Assembly: GCA_004794785.1 (NCBI GenBank)
Contig: SJOL01007269.1
Location: 1-64,000 of the forward strand
Length of the DNA: 64,000 bases
Direction: 5' to 3'
Origin: Opisthorchis felineus
Taxonomy: Eukaryota > Platyhelminthes > Trematoda > Opisthorchiida > Opisthorchiidae
The notes below the pieces were generated by a model. It saw only the letters and a list, made by a program, of their open reading frames with translations, ran no database searches and was not told the origin of the DNA. Both the position numbers and the translations under genes were made by a program. Below, in pieces: positions 1 through 11,623 of this stretch; within the stretch, counting starts at the first letter, position 1; each line of letters starts with the position of its first letter.

Positions 1-1239
1 AGGATTGCACTTTGAAGCCAGCCAACAGCTTTCTGATCCTGCGAAGTTTATGTGGTTTGTTTGACTGCAGTCGCCTTTCTTGCGTGTTTGTGTGTACCGC
101 CGGGTCGCTCGCGATCAGAGTGGTCAGATGGGTGTACGGAGGATCTTCGTGTTCGCTATTGTCGGGTTCGTGGCTTTGGCTGTCGGGGTCATGGGCGACG
201 ACTGTGTCCACAGTCGAGGAGGCCACTTTTGACGGAGTGGAGCTGGAGACTGGCAGTTTCACATTCTCAGTGGCTGTAGAGTTCTCGGAGCATTCTCCAA
301 TGTCAGGGTCAACTCTTGTGGTTGATTTGTTGGTAGGCTTCGCAGCTTGTCTCCTCGCATCTGACCCGATCCATATCAGAAGCTGTGACTTGGGTGTGGA
401 GTTTGCTGCTGCGCCCTTATCATCTGCTACGGAAATAAGCAAATAAGGAATAGCTCCACATACTTTGGACGCTGCGTCCACGCGAGACTTGCATCCCCCC
501 GAGCATCGCAGCCTTTGGTAGTCGAGGGGTCTTCGGTGGTTGAGTAGAAGCTGCAATCCGGAATCGTGGCCAGTTGTGGCAGTGTGATTTCAACAGCGCA
601 AGGGGCTGTAACTACCGTCGGTTTGGCTATGAGTGTGGGGTAAGCTAAACTGCAGCCAAGCGGACGCTTGTTTTGCGCCCCTCCTCTAGGACCTCTGTGG
701 CCCAGTTTTTGCGCCTCTAGAGGGCGATCCTCGGACATGCGCTTGATCGTTAAGTGAGTCTTTTGAATACTAACAGCCCGCTCCAAGGACTTCTGTACGG
801 CAGATGGGGAGAAAAGGTTGACTGGAATCCCAAAGGTTTGCTTGCTTCTCTTTTCGTGTGACCACTCTTCGTGAAGCGATCCGTGTTCAGGCTTTGTGAG
901 GACACCGCCAAGGAGCGACTGTGCCAGTTTCGTGGGCGTGATTTTTCTGAAGAACGACCGCCAGATGGCCAGCCTGCTCTCATTCGTGCGCCCGTCCACT
1001 AAAGAAGCGGTGACGGTCTTGATTACCGCATTGGAGAGCTGGATAACCTTCTTTCCAGCCAACGGCCCCGGGGTGGATGACGCTAGGTACTCGTTTATGG
1101 GAGAAAGTTCTTTATCAACTTTCGTCCGGGTAGCTTCGTTCTTTGTACCTGCTTCCTCCGGAGATTTGGAAAGAAGCGCCAGTTTTGCGTCGGGTATGCC
1201 GAATAAAACCAAACATTCGCACCGGTCTTTCAGATTCAT
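1..1239 (-). pseudogene. ORF1-like relic of a non-LTR retrotransposon (CR1-like?), frameshifted
   Basis: A 270-codon frame runs from 1239 down to a TAG at 427. A second minus-strand frame, shifted by two bases, is open from about 540 through 427 to the window edge at 1 (roughly 180 codons without a stop). The two overlap, so the original frame was probably broken by an indel between about 450 and 540, and the last few residues of the first frame are out-of-frame read-through. The first frame opens with a hydrophobic segment (CLVLFGIPD), then becomes Lys/Ser/Thr-rich. The second is rich in Ser, Thr, Asp and Pro. A PHD finger relic lies immediately upstream on the same strand, an order typical of ORF1 of trematode CR1-like elements. 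The ORF1 identity is inferred; no RT from the same element is visible because the window ends. An unrelated host exon cannot be excluded. Confidence 0.4.
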
Positions 1240-1269
1240 CAGAGGGGCTTAGTTTCGTTTTTGGTAGCT

Positions 1270-1602
1270 CTCTTCTCGGTTAGAGAATGCATAACACCCT
1301 TAAGATGGAGGCAACTGGCGCAGACAAACGGGTCAGGAGAGTTAGATTATTGGCTAATCTGGTCATACTGTAAACCCGTACATTTAAAGTGCCACCAGGC
1401 CTTGCAGGTGTGACATTGCATACCGCGTCGTGCATTCGATGCACACCCACTTCGCCCACATCTGTTGTGGTCCGTCGATAGCTGTAGAGAGCAGCCTGTA
1501 TCGATCTGGCTCATGATTGAGACTGGGCGCACCGCAGGAATAGAGTGAAAGCCAACAGAGGTTTTCACGCATGAAAAGTTCAACAAAGCGCCACGTGTTC
1601 AC
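1270..1602 (-). pseudogene. PHD-type zinc finger relic with in-frame stop
   Basis: The minus-strand translation shows the metal-ligand spacing of a PHD finger: a Cys pair (CGRSGC), a second pair (CHTC), His-x2-Cys (HFKC) and a final pair (CASC). The frame is interrupted by one TAA at about 1345-1347, between the HFKC and CASC pairs, so the finger cannot be made intact. PHD fingers of this type occur at the N-terminus of ORF1 in CR1-like retrotransposons of flatworms, and the downstream frame at 1239-1 on the same strand fits that order. A decayed host PHD gene is the alternative. Confidence 0.45.
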
Positions 1603-3170
1603 CCTGTAAATAGGATAAGCAGATGAAGAATTCTTTCAAAAATTTACACCGGCGAAAAACGAAACTAATTTCGAACGTACCGAGACAGTGAGTCTTTTGA
1701 CTGAAAGTTGGCAGAGTTCTCCAGTTTGCGCAGTTCCATGTAGAATTAGGTGGAACTGACTACATCAACATTGCGCACACTCCAACAAAATCTAGCATTA
1801 TTCCGGAGTTGGTGTGGGCACCTAAGAAGTCCTCAACTTTATGGATGCGTCTGAAATCTGTGAAACCCCTGACCTCATCCATAGTGGACGACAAAACAAA
1901 AAGAGCTCCTTGACGGTTGACCATGCCAGACGCCAAATTAGTCACATGAATGGTTAGCACGCGGTGTACATTCCTCTAGCAACTGTCACTACCGCATTTC
2001 GGACCCAACTGAAATCTCTTTTAAATGCCAGTTAAACAGAATCCTCGGACTGGTAGGGTTTCTGCCCTACACTGAGTCCAAAACAAAGATGTTGCGTCGT
2101 TTTCCCGCATTCAGGTGACCTGAGGCCTGCTGAGCGCTAAAAATGTACCCCTTCCAGGAAGCCTAGGCAAACATTCCAATCTTGTGTGCTAACCAGTGTA
2201 TACATAACCGTATTGAACTGGCACGTTGCCTAGATAGCACAAGCGCGCTACTTCTGTGTTCAAGGTCACCCGCGTTGTCCAATTTTATTTTAGCGTGGTT
2301 CTCCGGCCCATGTCTGCTGTGCTTTAGGAAGAGCTGCACGACCCCAGATGTGCAGCTTAAAAACACCGGTTTATGCGGCGCCGTTTCATATGCCCCTCTA
2401 CACAGACGTTTGCTCCAACCCTTCAAAATACAACCGAGTGCTTTGCGAGGAACCAACGTTCAAAATTTCCGCTATGGAATACGTCCCAAGGAAATAACAG
2501 CAACTCGGATGGAGATTAAAATGAAGACGCGTACACCAGTCGTACATGGATGACGGAAAAATTGCTCGGCCAAGCTGTGGAAACGCCGTTTCTAGCGGTC
2601 TGATTTATCCAATTTGAGGTGGTCCAGAAATGCATCTACCCAAGTAAGCGCGTGATGCCCACAGTCCAGGTGTTCAGAATGGTTTCTGAGGTCGCTTGGA
2701 ACATCAAAGTTTTTGAGCATTACGATGGCAGTTGTGGAGTATAAAACTATAGCCCAGCTTCATCTGTCCAGTTTTGCCTAGCTCAACCGAGAAGGTATGG
2801 CGGATACTGTACCTTTCGGATGCTGTACCTGCTTCTGAGTACAAGTTACGGCGCCTACTTGGGTCACGTCCCAGTCTAACAGAGTAAAATTGACAATTCA
2901 GAACAAGGTAGATGTAATCCTGTGGCCGTTCTCGCTTCGTACACAGTTCGGTCCTAAGAAGATCCATGTGTTACTTGAGGCTGAAGTGGCCAGAAATCAT
3001 GTCGTCTCCTTTGTTTTGGGTGAGTGCCCTCCACGTGGAGCGTTCATCACAAGCGAAGCTCACAAAGGGGAACGTGTAGTTAACGTTTTTAGGCTTGCTG
3101 TGTGTGGCAATCTCGTCGAACACCAACGTACATCAGTATTCATTGTTGCGCAACTGACTACGTTATGCCC
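1603..3170. other. no recognisable gene or repeat
   Basis: Only short open frames (up to 123 codons at 2182-2553) with no recognisable motif, no convincing splice pairs and no similarity to the repeat families seen elsewhere in the window. Confidence 0.4.
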
Positions 3171-3342
3171 GAAATGGCTCAGTCTCTAAGGCGCGAATTT
3201 ACTGACCGTGGTTCGAATCCAACATCTGCATCTCGACTGCTCCTGCCTAGTTTCGGGCAACGTGGTAGTATCTCAGCCCTCGTGCTTCCGTCGGGTGGCG
3301 TTGCAGCTAGGTACTATAAGGATGTTACAGCTGAACGGTTAT
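3171..3342 (+). mobile_element. tRNA-derived SINE (fluke family), old copy
   Basis: It has the family's tRNA-like head: a box A-like GAAATGGCTCAG and a box B-like GTGGTTCGAATCC. The conserved body (CTGTCTAGG-type, GGCAGTATC-type, AGCTAGGCACC-type blocks) and the 3' end CAGCTGAACGG follow. About ten bases between the boxes are missing relative to other copies (the GGAAGGTC segment after the TTACTGACC block), so the internal promoter is probably damaged. Confidence 0.8.
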
Positions 3343-3698
3343 ATTTTTGTTTACAGTGTGTATACGTGGCGTGCAGTAGACCACCACATGAGTGCCCTCA
3401 CTTGTGAGAGGGGGTCTGTAAAAGAGGTAGCTCAAACTGCTCCAGGTTTCTCTTGGAAACAGCGTCTTTTGACAGTCTCCTCCAAAAGTGGAGCAAAGAA
3501 CCACTTCCGAATATCATTTTGACGACAACAACCTTGTAGTTTAAAGGGATTTGGCCACCAAAGCTGCTCTTCGGACGTTGTTTCGCGCAACTGAACGACG
3601 GATCCCCCTACACCATGCTGGACCCTGTGTATGGTCCTTGTCCTTTTGACCGCTGGTAAGAAGCAGTGCACCCGTAGGTAGATAGGATAAATAGTCAC

Positions 3699-3858
3699 CC
3701 AGCTGTAACACCGTTTCGGTGCCTAGCTGCACGAGGGATGAGATACTGCATGTTTGCCCAAGCCTAGACAAGGACAGTCGAAATGTTGGATTTGCATTCG
3801 AACCATGACGCTTCCGGTCGGCAATTTTGCACCCTTGCCACTGAGCTATATCGACCTC
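3699..3858 (-). mobile_element. tRNA-derived SINE, diverged copy
   Basis: The reverse complement of the family: the 3' end (CAGCTGTAACACC as read on plus) is at the left and the tRNA-like head (TTCGAACCA and CTGAGCTATATCGA) is at the right. It lacks the GGGTGGCATGGCAG-type block of complete copies. Confidence 0.8.
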
Positions 3859-4799
3859 AAAAACAATAAATGGTGACTGTGTTTGGCTCAGAAGCACAAC
3901 GTCTCTGTTCCATCCTTGTTTGGAATCGACAACTGTGAGTCAGGAACGTTTTGACTGGTCACCACCTGTGAACGTTGGCTTGAGAAAACCAATCTTCAGT
4001 TCTTTAGAACGCCGGTCCTCGTCCGTCGACCGGTGGAAGCGAACAGACAGTAGCCCGATTATAACCGGCCCAAGGATCTAGAAGGTGTGTGGAAACAGTT
4101 CTCAGGAACGTTCAAGTTGCAAATGTCGACCGGGCGATAAAAGCAGCGTCAGTTTTGGATTGAAATTATAAGCTCCAAATTGGGACAATGTGAACTATTT
4201 ATCCCACCCAGTTAAAAAATCAGGCGTGCGTTTTAGCCACTACAGTTAGACCGGCAACTCAGAGCTCATCTTGAAAAAGGCATTGTCTGTGGAAACTTTG
4301 AAATCAATTGTCAAAAGTACTATGAATTACCTGTCAGGGCGCCACTCATACAGGTGCTAAAGCGGCATAACCGCCCCGAATATGAATACATTTCGGTAGC
4401 CGGTGCAAACTCTGCACTTAAGCGCCTGTCGGACGATGAATATAGGCTGATATCGGTGACTGCATTGCAGAGGGGCAGCTGAACAGTCATGGACATTTGG
4501 AGCAGATTTTTTAGACTGCCATCTTTGTTGATTGTTTCGCTGTCTGTCGATTTCTTCCGATCTGTTGTCCGTCGTATTCTTGTGAGAAAGCCATCTCATT
4601 ATCCTGAATTTTTGCCGTCTACCAGTGTGTTCGGCCTTTTAATATATTTTCCAGTGATAGACGTTTAAGCCATCTACTTTCCTAATGTCGACCAAAGTCA
4701 CCGATCTAGAAATTATTCGTATCGGTGGTCGGACAGAAAACAACACCAAGTAGTCAGTACATGAGACGCAAGTCAAACAAAATTTCGTCCACGTAGGGA
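3859..4799. other. no recognisable gene
   Basis: No motif-bearing frame. The 80-codon minus frame at 4357-4599 has no recognisable domain. Confidence 0.35.
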
Positions 4800-5290
4800 G
4801 TGCACTGAACGCATCTTCACGTCAAATGTTTGAAGAGTGCCGGCAATCGGTTGCGGTTTCTCTCAACTTCAAGGAAGCTTTCAGCTGCGTAGACAGATCC
4901 GTCCTTCGATGTTTTCTTAGCCAAAAAGGAATGCTCCTGAAGTTTTAAAATATGCATCGTATCCTCTATTCCCACTTATCTGCTCGGGAAACGGACTGTC
5001 CGAGAATTTTCTCACACATGTTGAGGTTCGGCCGGGCCGGTGTCTCTATTTCTGTTGAACTTTGTTACCAATATCATCATGGGTTGTGCATTTTAAAAAG
5101 TTGAGGACCTTTGCGTCGAAGTTACACCCAGAGAAAGACCAGTGGACCCGGACTACGCGGGTGATATTTTCTCGCTGTCTGACGATCAATCCGCACTGTC
5201 TATTCCAAGTATAAATTTAGAAGTGATCCCTTGTAGTATGCACTTTACGCAATCATGGTGTAAATTACTGCTTCAGGAGCTTCAGTGCTT
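4800..5290 (+). pseudogene. reverse transcriptase relic, RTE-like
   Basis: Plus-strand frames retain scattered RT landmarks in the right order. The palm region FKEAFSCVDRSVL at about 4870-4905 corresponds to the FDxxxAFDxVDR block. A degraded palm C motif (DPDYAGDIFSL, from YADD) lies at about 5143-5175. Just before the next SINE comes a block (HFTQSWCKLLLQ) matching the post-YADD region of fluke RTE-like proteins. Stops and frameshifts separate the blocks, so it is non-functional. A SINE begins at 5297 where the fragment stops. Confidence 0.65.
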
Positions 5291-5296
5291 CAGTGA

Positions 5297-5474
5297 TCTC
5301 GAGGTAGCTCAGTGGTTAACGCGCGAACGTACTGATCGGAAGGTCAGTAGTTCTAACTCAACCTCTGCATCTCGAATGCTCCTGTCTAGGGTTGGGCAAC
5401 CTGGCAGTATCTCAGCCCTCCTGCTTCCTTCGGGTGGTATAGCAGCTAGGCACCGAAAGCATATCACTGATTAA
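5297..5474 (+). mobile_element. tRNA-derived SINE
   Basis: It starts CTCGAGGTAGCTCAGTGG (box A-like), has a mutated box B (GTAGTTCTAACTC instead of GTGGTTCGAACCC) and ends near ATATCACTGATTA. It abuts the RT relic at 4800-5290. The box B changes predict poor Pol III activity. Confidence 0.85.
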
Positions 5475-7129
5475 CTACGATCAGAATACGATTAATTATG
5501 ATTAAATGCTTGATTACTTTAGGATTTTGATTCTCCTGTGTGCTTCTCACCCTTCGTGAGGAGAATTTTGGGTTTGTTGAGCGTTCCATCTATCTGAGCA
5601 GCTGCGTAAAGCCGTCTGTACTTGACATAAAAACTCAATACATGCATTATCAAGTCTCGAGCTGCACTTTCGAACTTGCGTCACCCAAGTTGTTGGAGAC
5701 GGAGTTGACTTAGGCTGAAGGGACGTGTGTGCAGGGTAACTGCGAAGGTGGCCTTGCTCTGTGGTTACAAGTCTGGGGAGTTGGTTAGGCCATATTTGTA
5801 GGAAGAAGCTCGGATCGCTAAACCTTTTCAATGTATAAATGTTCTTTTTTAATCGTTCAGCTTCCTTTTAAGGCATTCATTTAGTGGGCCTGGTCCTGGC
5901 ACTCATTGGCTGTTTCAAAGTGCTTTGCTGCCTGTATAATCGAGCTTCCTGTGGTGCTAGTTTCTTTCTGAGTTCTGTCCTGTTCCAGCGTCGCGCCTTT
6001 CTGTCTGCATCACTTTCCCGCGTGTCCATCAGTATGATTTCCCCTCAGCATTAGTAGTTATTGTGTCGTGATGGGGCAGATCACAATTACGCAATGGTTG
6101 TTCACTCCTTATCAGACTCCAGTTCTTTGATATTTTGCGGGACACGTTGTCCTGCCTCAGAAGTGCTCCCACACAATAGCCGTCAGACACGAGAGTTGCC
6201 TCCTAAACATTGATGGGCAAACGCCAATAGCCACCGGATTTCATGGGCATGAAGGTGCCAGATGTCGTTTTTTACTGACTCAGCAAACGTCGCATCTCTC
6301 CCATAGATGCAACAGATCAGTAAACGGCGTGCTGGCCTCTGTTACCTGACCTGTAACTCTAAAAGGGATTATAGAAGAGATGATAGCCCATCAGGCATGT
6401 GAAACAGCCCGTCAAATCAAGTGAATGGTTTTATAGGGTCAAATCTCTTGGAGGACATGCCTTGGGAAGGAGTTCCAATGGCATTGGTACTGTCAAAGCC
6501 AAACCCAAACGGAGAGATGGAGCGCCCACGTGCCCAGATAGATACCAAGAAATATTAATGTTATTCTTTCTAGACCTTTAGGTATCCGGAGGTTTCAATA
6601 CACAGGACTTCGAGGCAGGTAAGGATCTTACAGGACAATTGAAGCTATCGGACTGTACGCAGTTCGTATTCGGTAGGCAGTAGGAAAAGGCAGATGAGGG
6701 CAGTAGATGTCGTATTGAGAACTGGTTCTGTGAACAAATGGATTAATAAACACCATGAATTAAACATAAGGTACAGTCGATAATAGCGCAATCGGTAGGG
6801 GCAGAAAATGGGACAGTGAGGCAGCAGACCTTTCTGGAAGCAATAGCGAGTAAATATCAAATGGTACACAAACGTCCGGTACCGGCAGTCAGATAGCGTA
6901 AATAGGCCATATACGGATATAACGGCGCAGAAGACAGTCAGTACGTTCGTGGGGGTAACGGAAACTGCCTGGAATACGGATCTCGGGTGAATTTGGCACA
7001 AATTATTTGTACCTACGGTCTTTATCTGACAGCGTGACGAGGTAGCACGTACCACGTACCGAATCGGAATGCGCTCTTAGGCCCGTTTAAAACAAAATAC
7101 CAACAGACACTATCAGGTGAGATGTAATA
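5475..7129. other. no recognisable gene
   Basis: The longest frame is a 136-codon minus ORF at 6645-7055, Cys/Tyr/Leu-rich with no recognised domain and no flanking splice or start context that I trust. Other frames are below 100 codons. Confidence 0.35.
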
Positions 7130-8815
7130 CGAGCGTAACGTGACGGCTTTCCCTTTGCTCTGTTCAAGGATGATGGTGGATCCGTTAGCCAGTGTCTGTC
7201 TAGCCTATTTGGGTCTATCTGGTAGAAAGAGTCTGTCTCAGACAGCTGGATTGAGTCGATAATAGTGCCCACTTTCAGAAAGGGTATTCGTAGTGAATAT
7301 AGTGACCGAAGTTTTAGTTTGGCTCCTGTTGTAACAAGGCTTCTGGCGTCACTAATTCTTCGTCGTCTTACGGTCGCACGCCGAACCTTGACCCGTGAGC
7401 ATCGAGTGGGATTCCGACCAGGTAAAGGCAGCGTTGACCACATCTTTGCACTCCTTCAGGTTTCAGAACGAAGCCATATGGACAGACGACCCATAATCTC
7501 GGTGTTCCGTGAATCCAAGAATGTGTTTGATTCTGTCGATCGGTCAGTGCTGTTAACTGCACTTGCTCATCAGGGTATGCCGCGGAGGTTTGTGAACATA
7601 ATCCAGTCCCTATATTCACATACTTCTGGGCTTGTGAGAGTGTATACTGAACTCTCCAAAAGCCCCCCTACAAAAGTGGTGTACGACAAGGATCTCCACT
7701 CTCTCCAGTCTTTTTCGATATCGCCATTGGTAAAATAATGAGGCGAACTCTGGAAGGTCATCAAAACTCCGGTGTTCATATTGTTGCTGTTGACAATCTT
7801 GTTGATCTGGACTACGCAGACGACATCGTCTTCATCTTTTAAGATGAAGACAAAGCACAAGTCCTGTTGAATAAACTGACCAGCATCATGCTAACTTTCC
7901 GCATGCGCCTTGCTATTCAGGGAGAACCACTGGAGGTTGTGGAGAGGTTTACATACCTCGGTAGTTGTGTCAGCTCTGACGGAAGTGTGCCTGATGAAGT
8001 CAGTGCAAGAATTTTAAATACCCTAATCACGTTTGCTAATTTGCGTCACTTGTGGAATCAAAAAGGCACACCACTGGGTCTCAAGCGTCGCGTGTACCAG
8101 GCTAGATTAATGGCTCTATCGTTGTATGGTCGCGAAACGTGGCCTCTGTGGACAAATGATGTGAGGCGTCTTCAGGTTTTTGACCACCGATTCTTCAGAA
8201 TCATTGCTGGTGTTGTATGGCGTCAAACGATTCGTAATTAGATTTGTAATTAGAAAACGGGTATTTGGTTGTGCACCAAGCGCTTTAATCGCGGAAAACA
8301 CCCAACACCATCAACTGCGGTGGCTGGGTCATGTGCCACGCATGCCGAAACGTCGTCTACCGAGACGAGTATTGTTCTCTGTGCCTCCTTCAGAATGCCG
8401 CAAACCGTGAGGTGGACAACGTTTGACTTGGTACAAGGGTGTAAAAAAGCTTACGAAGATTTCGGGTGTTGTTGGTGCGGTATGCCTTCCAGGATGGGGT
8501 CTCCGTGACCCTTTGTGGACTTGGCTGGAGACATTTCAAGAGATGGCGGCTGATCGATATCAGTTTCTTTACGGCTTGTCTGACTGAACTCTTGGAGGTG
8601 TGGGCACCTCAGAATGCTTGCGATAAACCAGCACCATGTTCCTTCGATCACCCACTCTTTTGCGTCCTTTTCGCTCCAATGCTTTAAACATAATTAAACA
8701 TAATTAGGTGAACTTTATGGTTGTACGGCAGTGAAGCATCAATGTCGACACTGATTTTTCTGCCTGTCATGATGATTATGACGACGATGATGATGATGAT
8801 GATGATGATCGGAGT
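7130..8815 (+). mobile_element. 5'-truncated RTE-like non-LTR retrotransposon with broken RT
   Basis: The element enters just before the RT domain (FALFKDDGG at about 7150) and continues through the thumb/fingers (ASLILRRL, GFRPGKGSVDHIF at about 7405) to the palm (VFRESKNVFDSVDRSVL, 7500-7555). The PLSP block and YADD (7813-7824) are in another frame, so a frameshift lies near the C-run at about 7663. A TAA follows YADD at 7837-7839. The post-YADD block then runs directly into VERFTYLGSCVSSDG (7938 on), and the usual SKCKxLLQDW segment is missing, so there is an internal deletion. The C-terminal part (LRWLGHV.RMP, LPGWGLRDP) and a 3' UTR follow. The copy ends in a short hairpin-like segment and a (GAT)n tract at 8768-8812. 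All key RT blocks can be placed, but the copy cannot code. Endonuclease is absent. Confidence 0.88.
8768..8812 (+). repeat. (GAT)n tail of RTE-like element
   Basis: A GAT/GAC/GAA-type trinucleotide run directly follows the conserved 3' end of the RTE-like copy. Simple-repeat tails are characteristic of RTE-clade elements. Confidence 0.8.
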
Positions 8816-9530
8816 AAACAAAAAAGACGCCAGTCCTTTACGACCTACTTCTTTGGCTTGTGTACTCGCCATATTGCCGTTCAGCCTTTGGATGCGCCCG
8901 TTAGGGACACAAACCAACACGGTATGCGGCGAAACTGCAGTAAAATTCTGTGGAGAATCATGGTTTCTGTCACAAATACTGAACCGAGTACAGCGTAATG
9001 CAAGTCTGGTGAATGACCAGTATCTATCGATGCGCTCAGAAAATTATATAAAAATGGTGGCGAAGTCAGTCTGGAATTTTTCTGGACAGGTCGGCTGCAA
9101 TAGTTTCGTTGCACAGAAACAATGCGCGGTTGCGTGATTCGACTCCATGTGGTGAAAAAGATAATCTTATAGTGGTCTGCGCTATCGACGACTGACCGCA
9201 GTATATTCTATCCGGTCTGTGGAGAGCGAGTGCAGGGTAATGAAAATCTCCGAGAGGCAGAATCCTTCGATTATCATACTCTCTAGGAAGCATGATTTTG
9301 CTCCGCGTTCTGTTTCGTAGCGTCAACCCAGGAGCAGGCGTGAACAAAGCATTCGTGTAGTCGGAGAAATAATCTTGACATGTGGAGAATGGTTACCTGA
9401 CTAATATGGTGACCATTGCCGTCCTCATCAGTGTTCCATGAGCTGGGATGCTGAACAGTTTGGGTCCTCTAGTTACGTCTTGTTTGGACGAGAGCGGTTA
9501 TCCTTTTAGTGAGAAATTGAAAAAAAAATC
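8816..9530. other. no recognisable gene
   Basis: Short frames only. The isoleucine- or methionine-rich peptides predicted nearby are translations of the (GAT)n tract. Confidence 0.35.
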
Positions 9531-9704
9531 TTTCAGCTGTAGCACCCATCCGGTGCCTAGCTGCCATGCCATCCGATAGATACACGAGGAATGGAATACT
9601 GCCAGGTTGCTCCAGCCTTAAAAGGGGCAGTCGAGATGCAGAGATTGGGTTCAAACCACGGAACTTCTGGTCAGTAAATTCGCACCGCTGAGCTATCTTG
9701 AGCC
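9531..9704 (-). mobile_element. tRNA-derived SINE
   Basis: The 3' end lies at TTTCAGCTGTAGCACC and is preceded on plus by AAAAAAAA, a T-run tail on the element strand. The head contains GGTTCAAACC and ends at TCTTGAGCC. It is nearly full length with scattered substitutions. Confidence 0.85.
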
Positions 9705-9759
9705 TGTCGCATGTTTGTGGTTGGTATACTTCTGGCTGTCCGGACGGAAACATTTAACT

Positions 9760-10020
9760 AAATAGACTGGCACGGAAGGCGGCGGACTGGGGGGTGAAAC
9801 CGCAATCCAAGGCATTGGGAGCTGGCTGCTGGCGTCCTAGTTTATTTGTCTCTTGAACAAGGTTATCTGTTCTGGGTAACCATCGCACTCTTGGCCTCAT
9901 ATCTGTCGGGGATCGGACCGAACCGCGCCCTAAGTTCTGGCGCGGTTCGCCATCCCAGGATGGTTTGAAAATATGATTAGCCAACCCCCTAGGCGGACAG
10001 GCAGTCAACCCCGTCTAACC
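9760..10020 (-). repeat. possible dispersed repeat with perfect hairpin
   Basis: This GC-rich 260-bp block differs in composition from its flanks. It contains an 11-bp perfect inverted repeat (9919-9929 and 9939-9949) around a 9-base loop. The minus frame across it (WDGEP..., WLPRT...) resembles a widespread spurious peptide I associate with fluke genomes, which suggests a repeat. That association is from memory, and no second copy is in this window. Confidence 0.3.
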
Positions 10021-11152
10021 TGACGCATGTTCTCCCTTCACTCTACAAATATATGGGTTGTTTGACGTTGAGATGTTTTGGCCGGCTGACAGTAGCTGAA
10101 ACACATCAATGCACGTCATGTCAGTTGAGTACCAGCATATAGTGCTGGTATGTTGCTTTTGCTGATATGGTTGCATTTCACTACACCAGTTGCCTTCGTT
10201 GAAGCGTAATATGTACCCTAGATTTATGGATCATTGTCTACTTTGTTATATGATGGTCTCCGGGACGTGTGTCGTGTGCTCAGCTTATCCGTAACATCAC
10301 AAAACGATAAAACTACAAACAAGCATCCTTGACCAAATTCCCTACCCTTGTTTTCTGAAGACAGCCGCCTGCGGACGCATATAGTTTTCATGCTGTGACC
10401 ACAGCTTTTTGATCCGCCTGTTGGGATCTGGGAACCTGCTGAGGCGGGATTTCTTCTTAAAAAGCGGGGAAGTCGACATACCTTACCAACTCCTTCGGCC
10501 TATTCTACCACTTCTTTAGCTGCCGTTTCAGTCCATCTTGTAGTTTCAGAGTCGTTTGCACCACGCTACTACAACAGGCCGTCCTTCATTGTCTTTAATA
10601 TCTAGACATTTTGTCCCCCGGTGCAGACGAGAGCCGTCCTATTTTTTTCCGGATCTCTACTCTATAGAACTAATTTCAATAAGTTATCATCTCTCGCTAT
10701 CGTTCTATGTATCTTACAAAGTGCTCATGTGCATGGTGTTCATATAGCCCCTATTTCATCCAAATCCGGAATGGGTTGAAATCCCTGAGACTTAGAAAAT
10801 AATGTCCCGATGGAGCGGAAAAAATAGTTTTGGTGGCATCGCTGAACTGATCTCTTGGCACACGTCATACAAGTCTTTGTGGTGTCAAACTGGACAAAAT
10901 GAAACGGATATTTTGAAGCCGTTTTGTTCGGTTAAACCAGGAATAGCCGCCCTTTTCACATATAACTCTTGATCCGCTGTCGTCATCTAGTGCGTCATTT
11001 TATCAAGCGAAGGAAAATAACCACACCTTTACTTTTTAGGCTTTTCAACAGGCTGTTCGTAGCCTAGTTGGCAAACATCGTTCCACCGTTCCACTTAACC
11101 TCGTTTTTGCATCGCGTGGTAGGTCTACGTTTCATTGGCATATTTCCTTAAG
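10021..11152. other. upstream flank of the HEATR6-like exons; no exon recognised
   Basis: Earlier exon(s) and the promoter of the HEATR6-like gene should lie upstream of 11153, because that exon begins inside a codon. I could not identify a convincing one here. Confidence 0.3.
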
Positions 11153-11623
11153 CACTCTCCGAACTCACATTGGTCGACGATAATTTTTCGAATCTTCCAC
11201 CCCATCGGCGTTCGCAAATTATACAAACCCGCCATGGTGGAGCAGATTCTCTCGCTGAACCAAGGGACCATCAATCCTCCGATACTTTGGATTCGTCCGA
11301 TGTGTCGCTTCTGTTCCGGTGGATCACATCAATTCTAACGGTGTCGCATCCCTTAGGAGACCAGCTTTTTGACTTTCTAGAAGGACTCGACGCCTTTTTC
11401 TTGGTTTGCCGCGAACGCTGTCGCTTTCCACAGCTCGAAGTTCATCTTCCATGGGATAAAGCTCAGCCCGGATTGGCTGTGAATGATTTGATTGCTTCGT
11501 TGTTGAACAATTTTAAACGCCTCTCCCAACAGAGTCGTGGTGGTTCAGCCACAGTTCATGGTGAGGTACGCATTTTCAAAACGTTGAATGCAATCAGCAG
11601 TACGATTGGGTCCATACTTTTCG
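11153..11623 (+). CDS. HEATR6: HEATR6-like exon 1 of those visible
   Basis: The acceptor is TTTCCTTAAG at 11152 and the donor is GTAAGT at 11624. The exon encodes helical text ([40 protein letters not shown]) matching the N-terminal HEAT region. It ends after the first base of a Gly codon. It begins inside a codon, so at least one exon is upstream. Confidence 0.7.

Noticed and set aside
12..446. 144-codon plus-strand frame at the left edge
   Set aside because: The minus strand is also open here and continues the ORF1-like relic; the plus frame has no motif.
8684..8920. Peptides with isoleucine or methionine runs
   Set aside because: They are translations of the (GAT)n tail of the RTE-like element.
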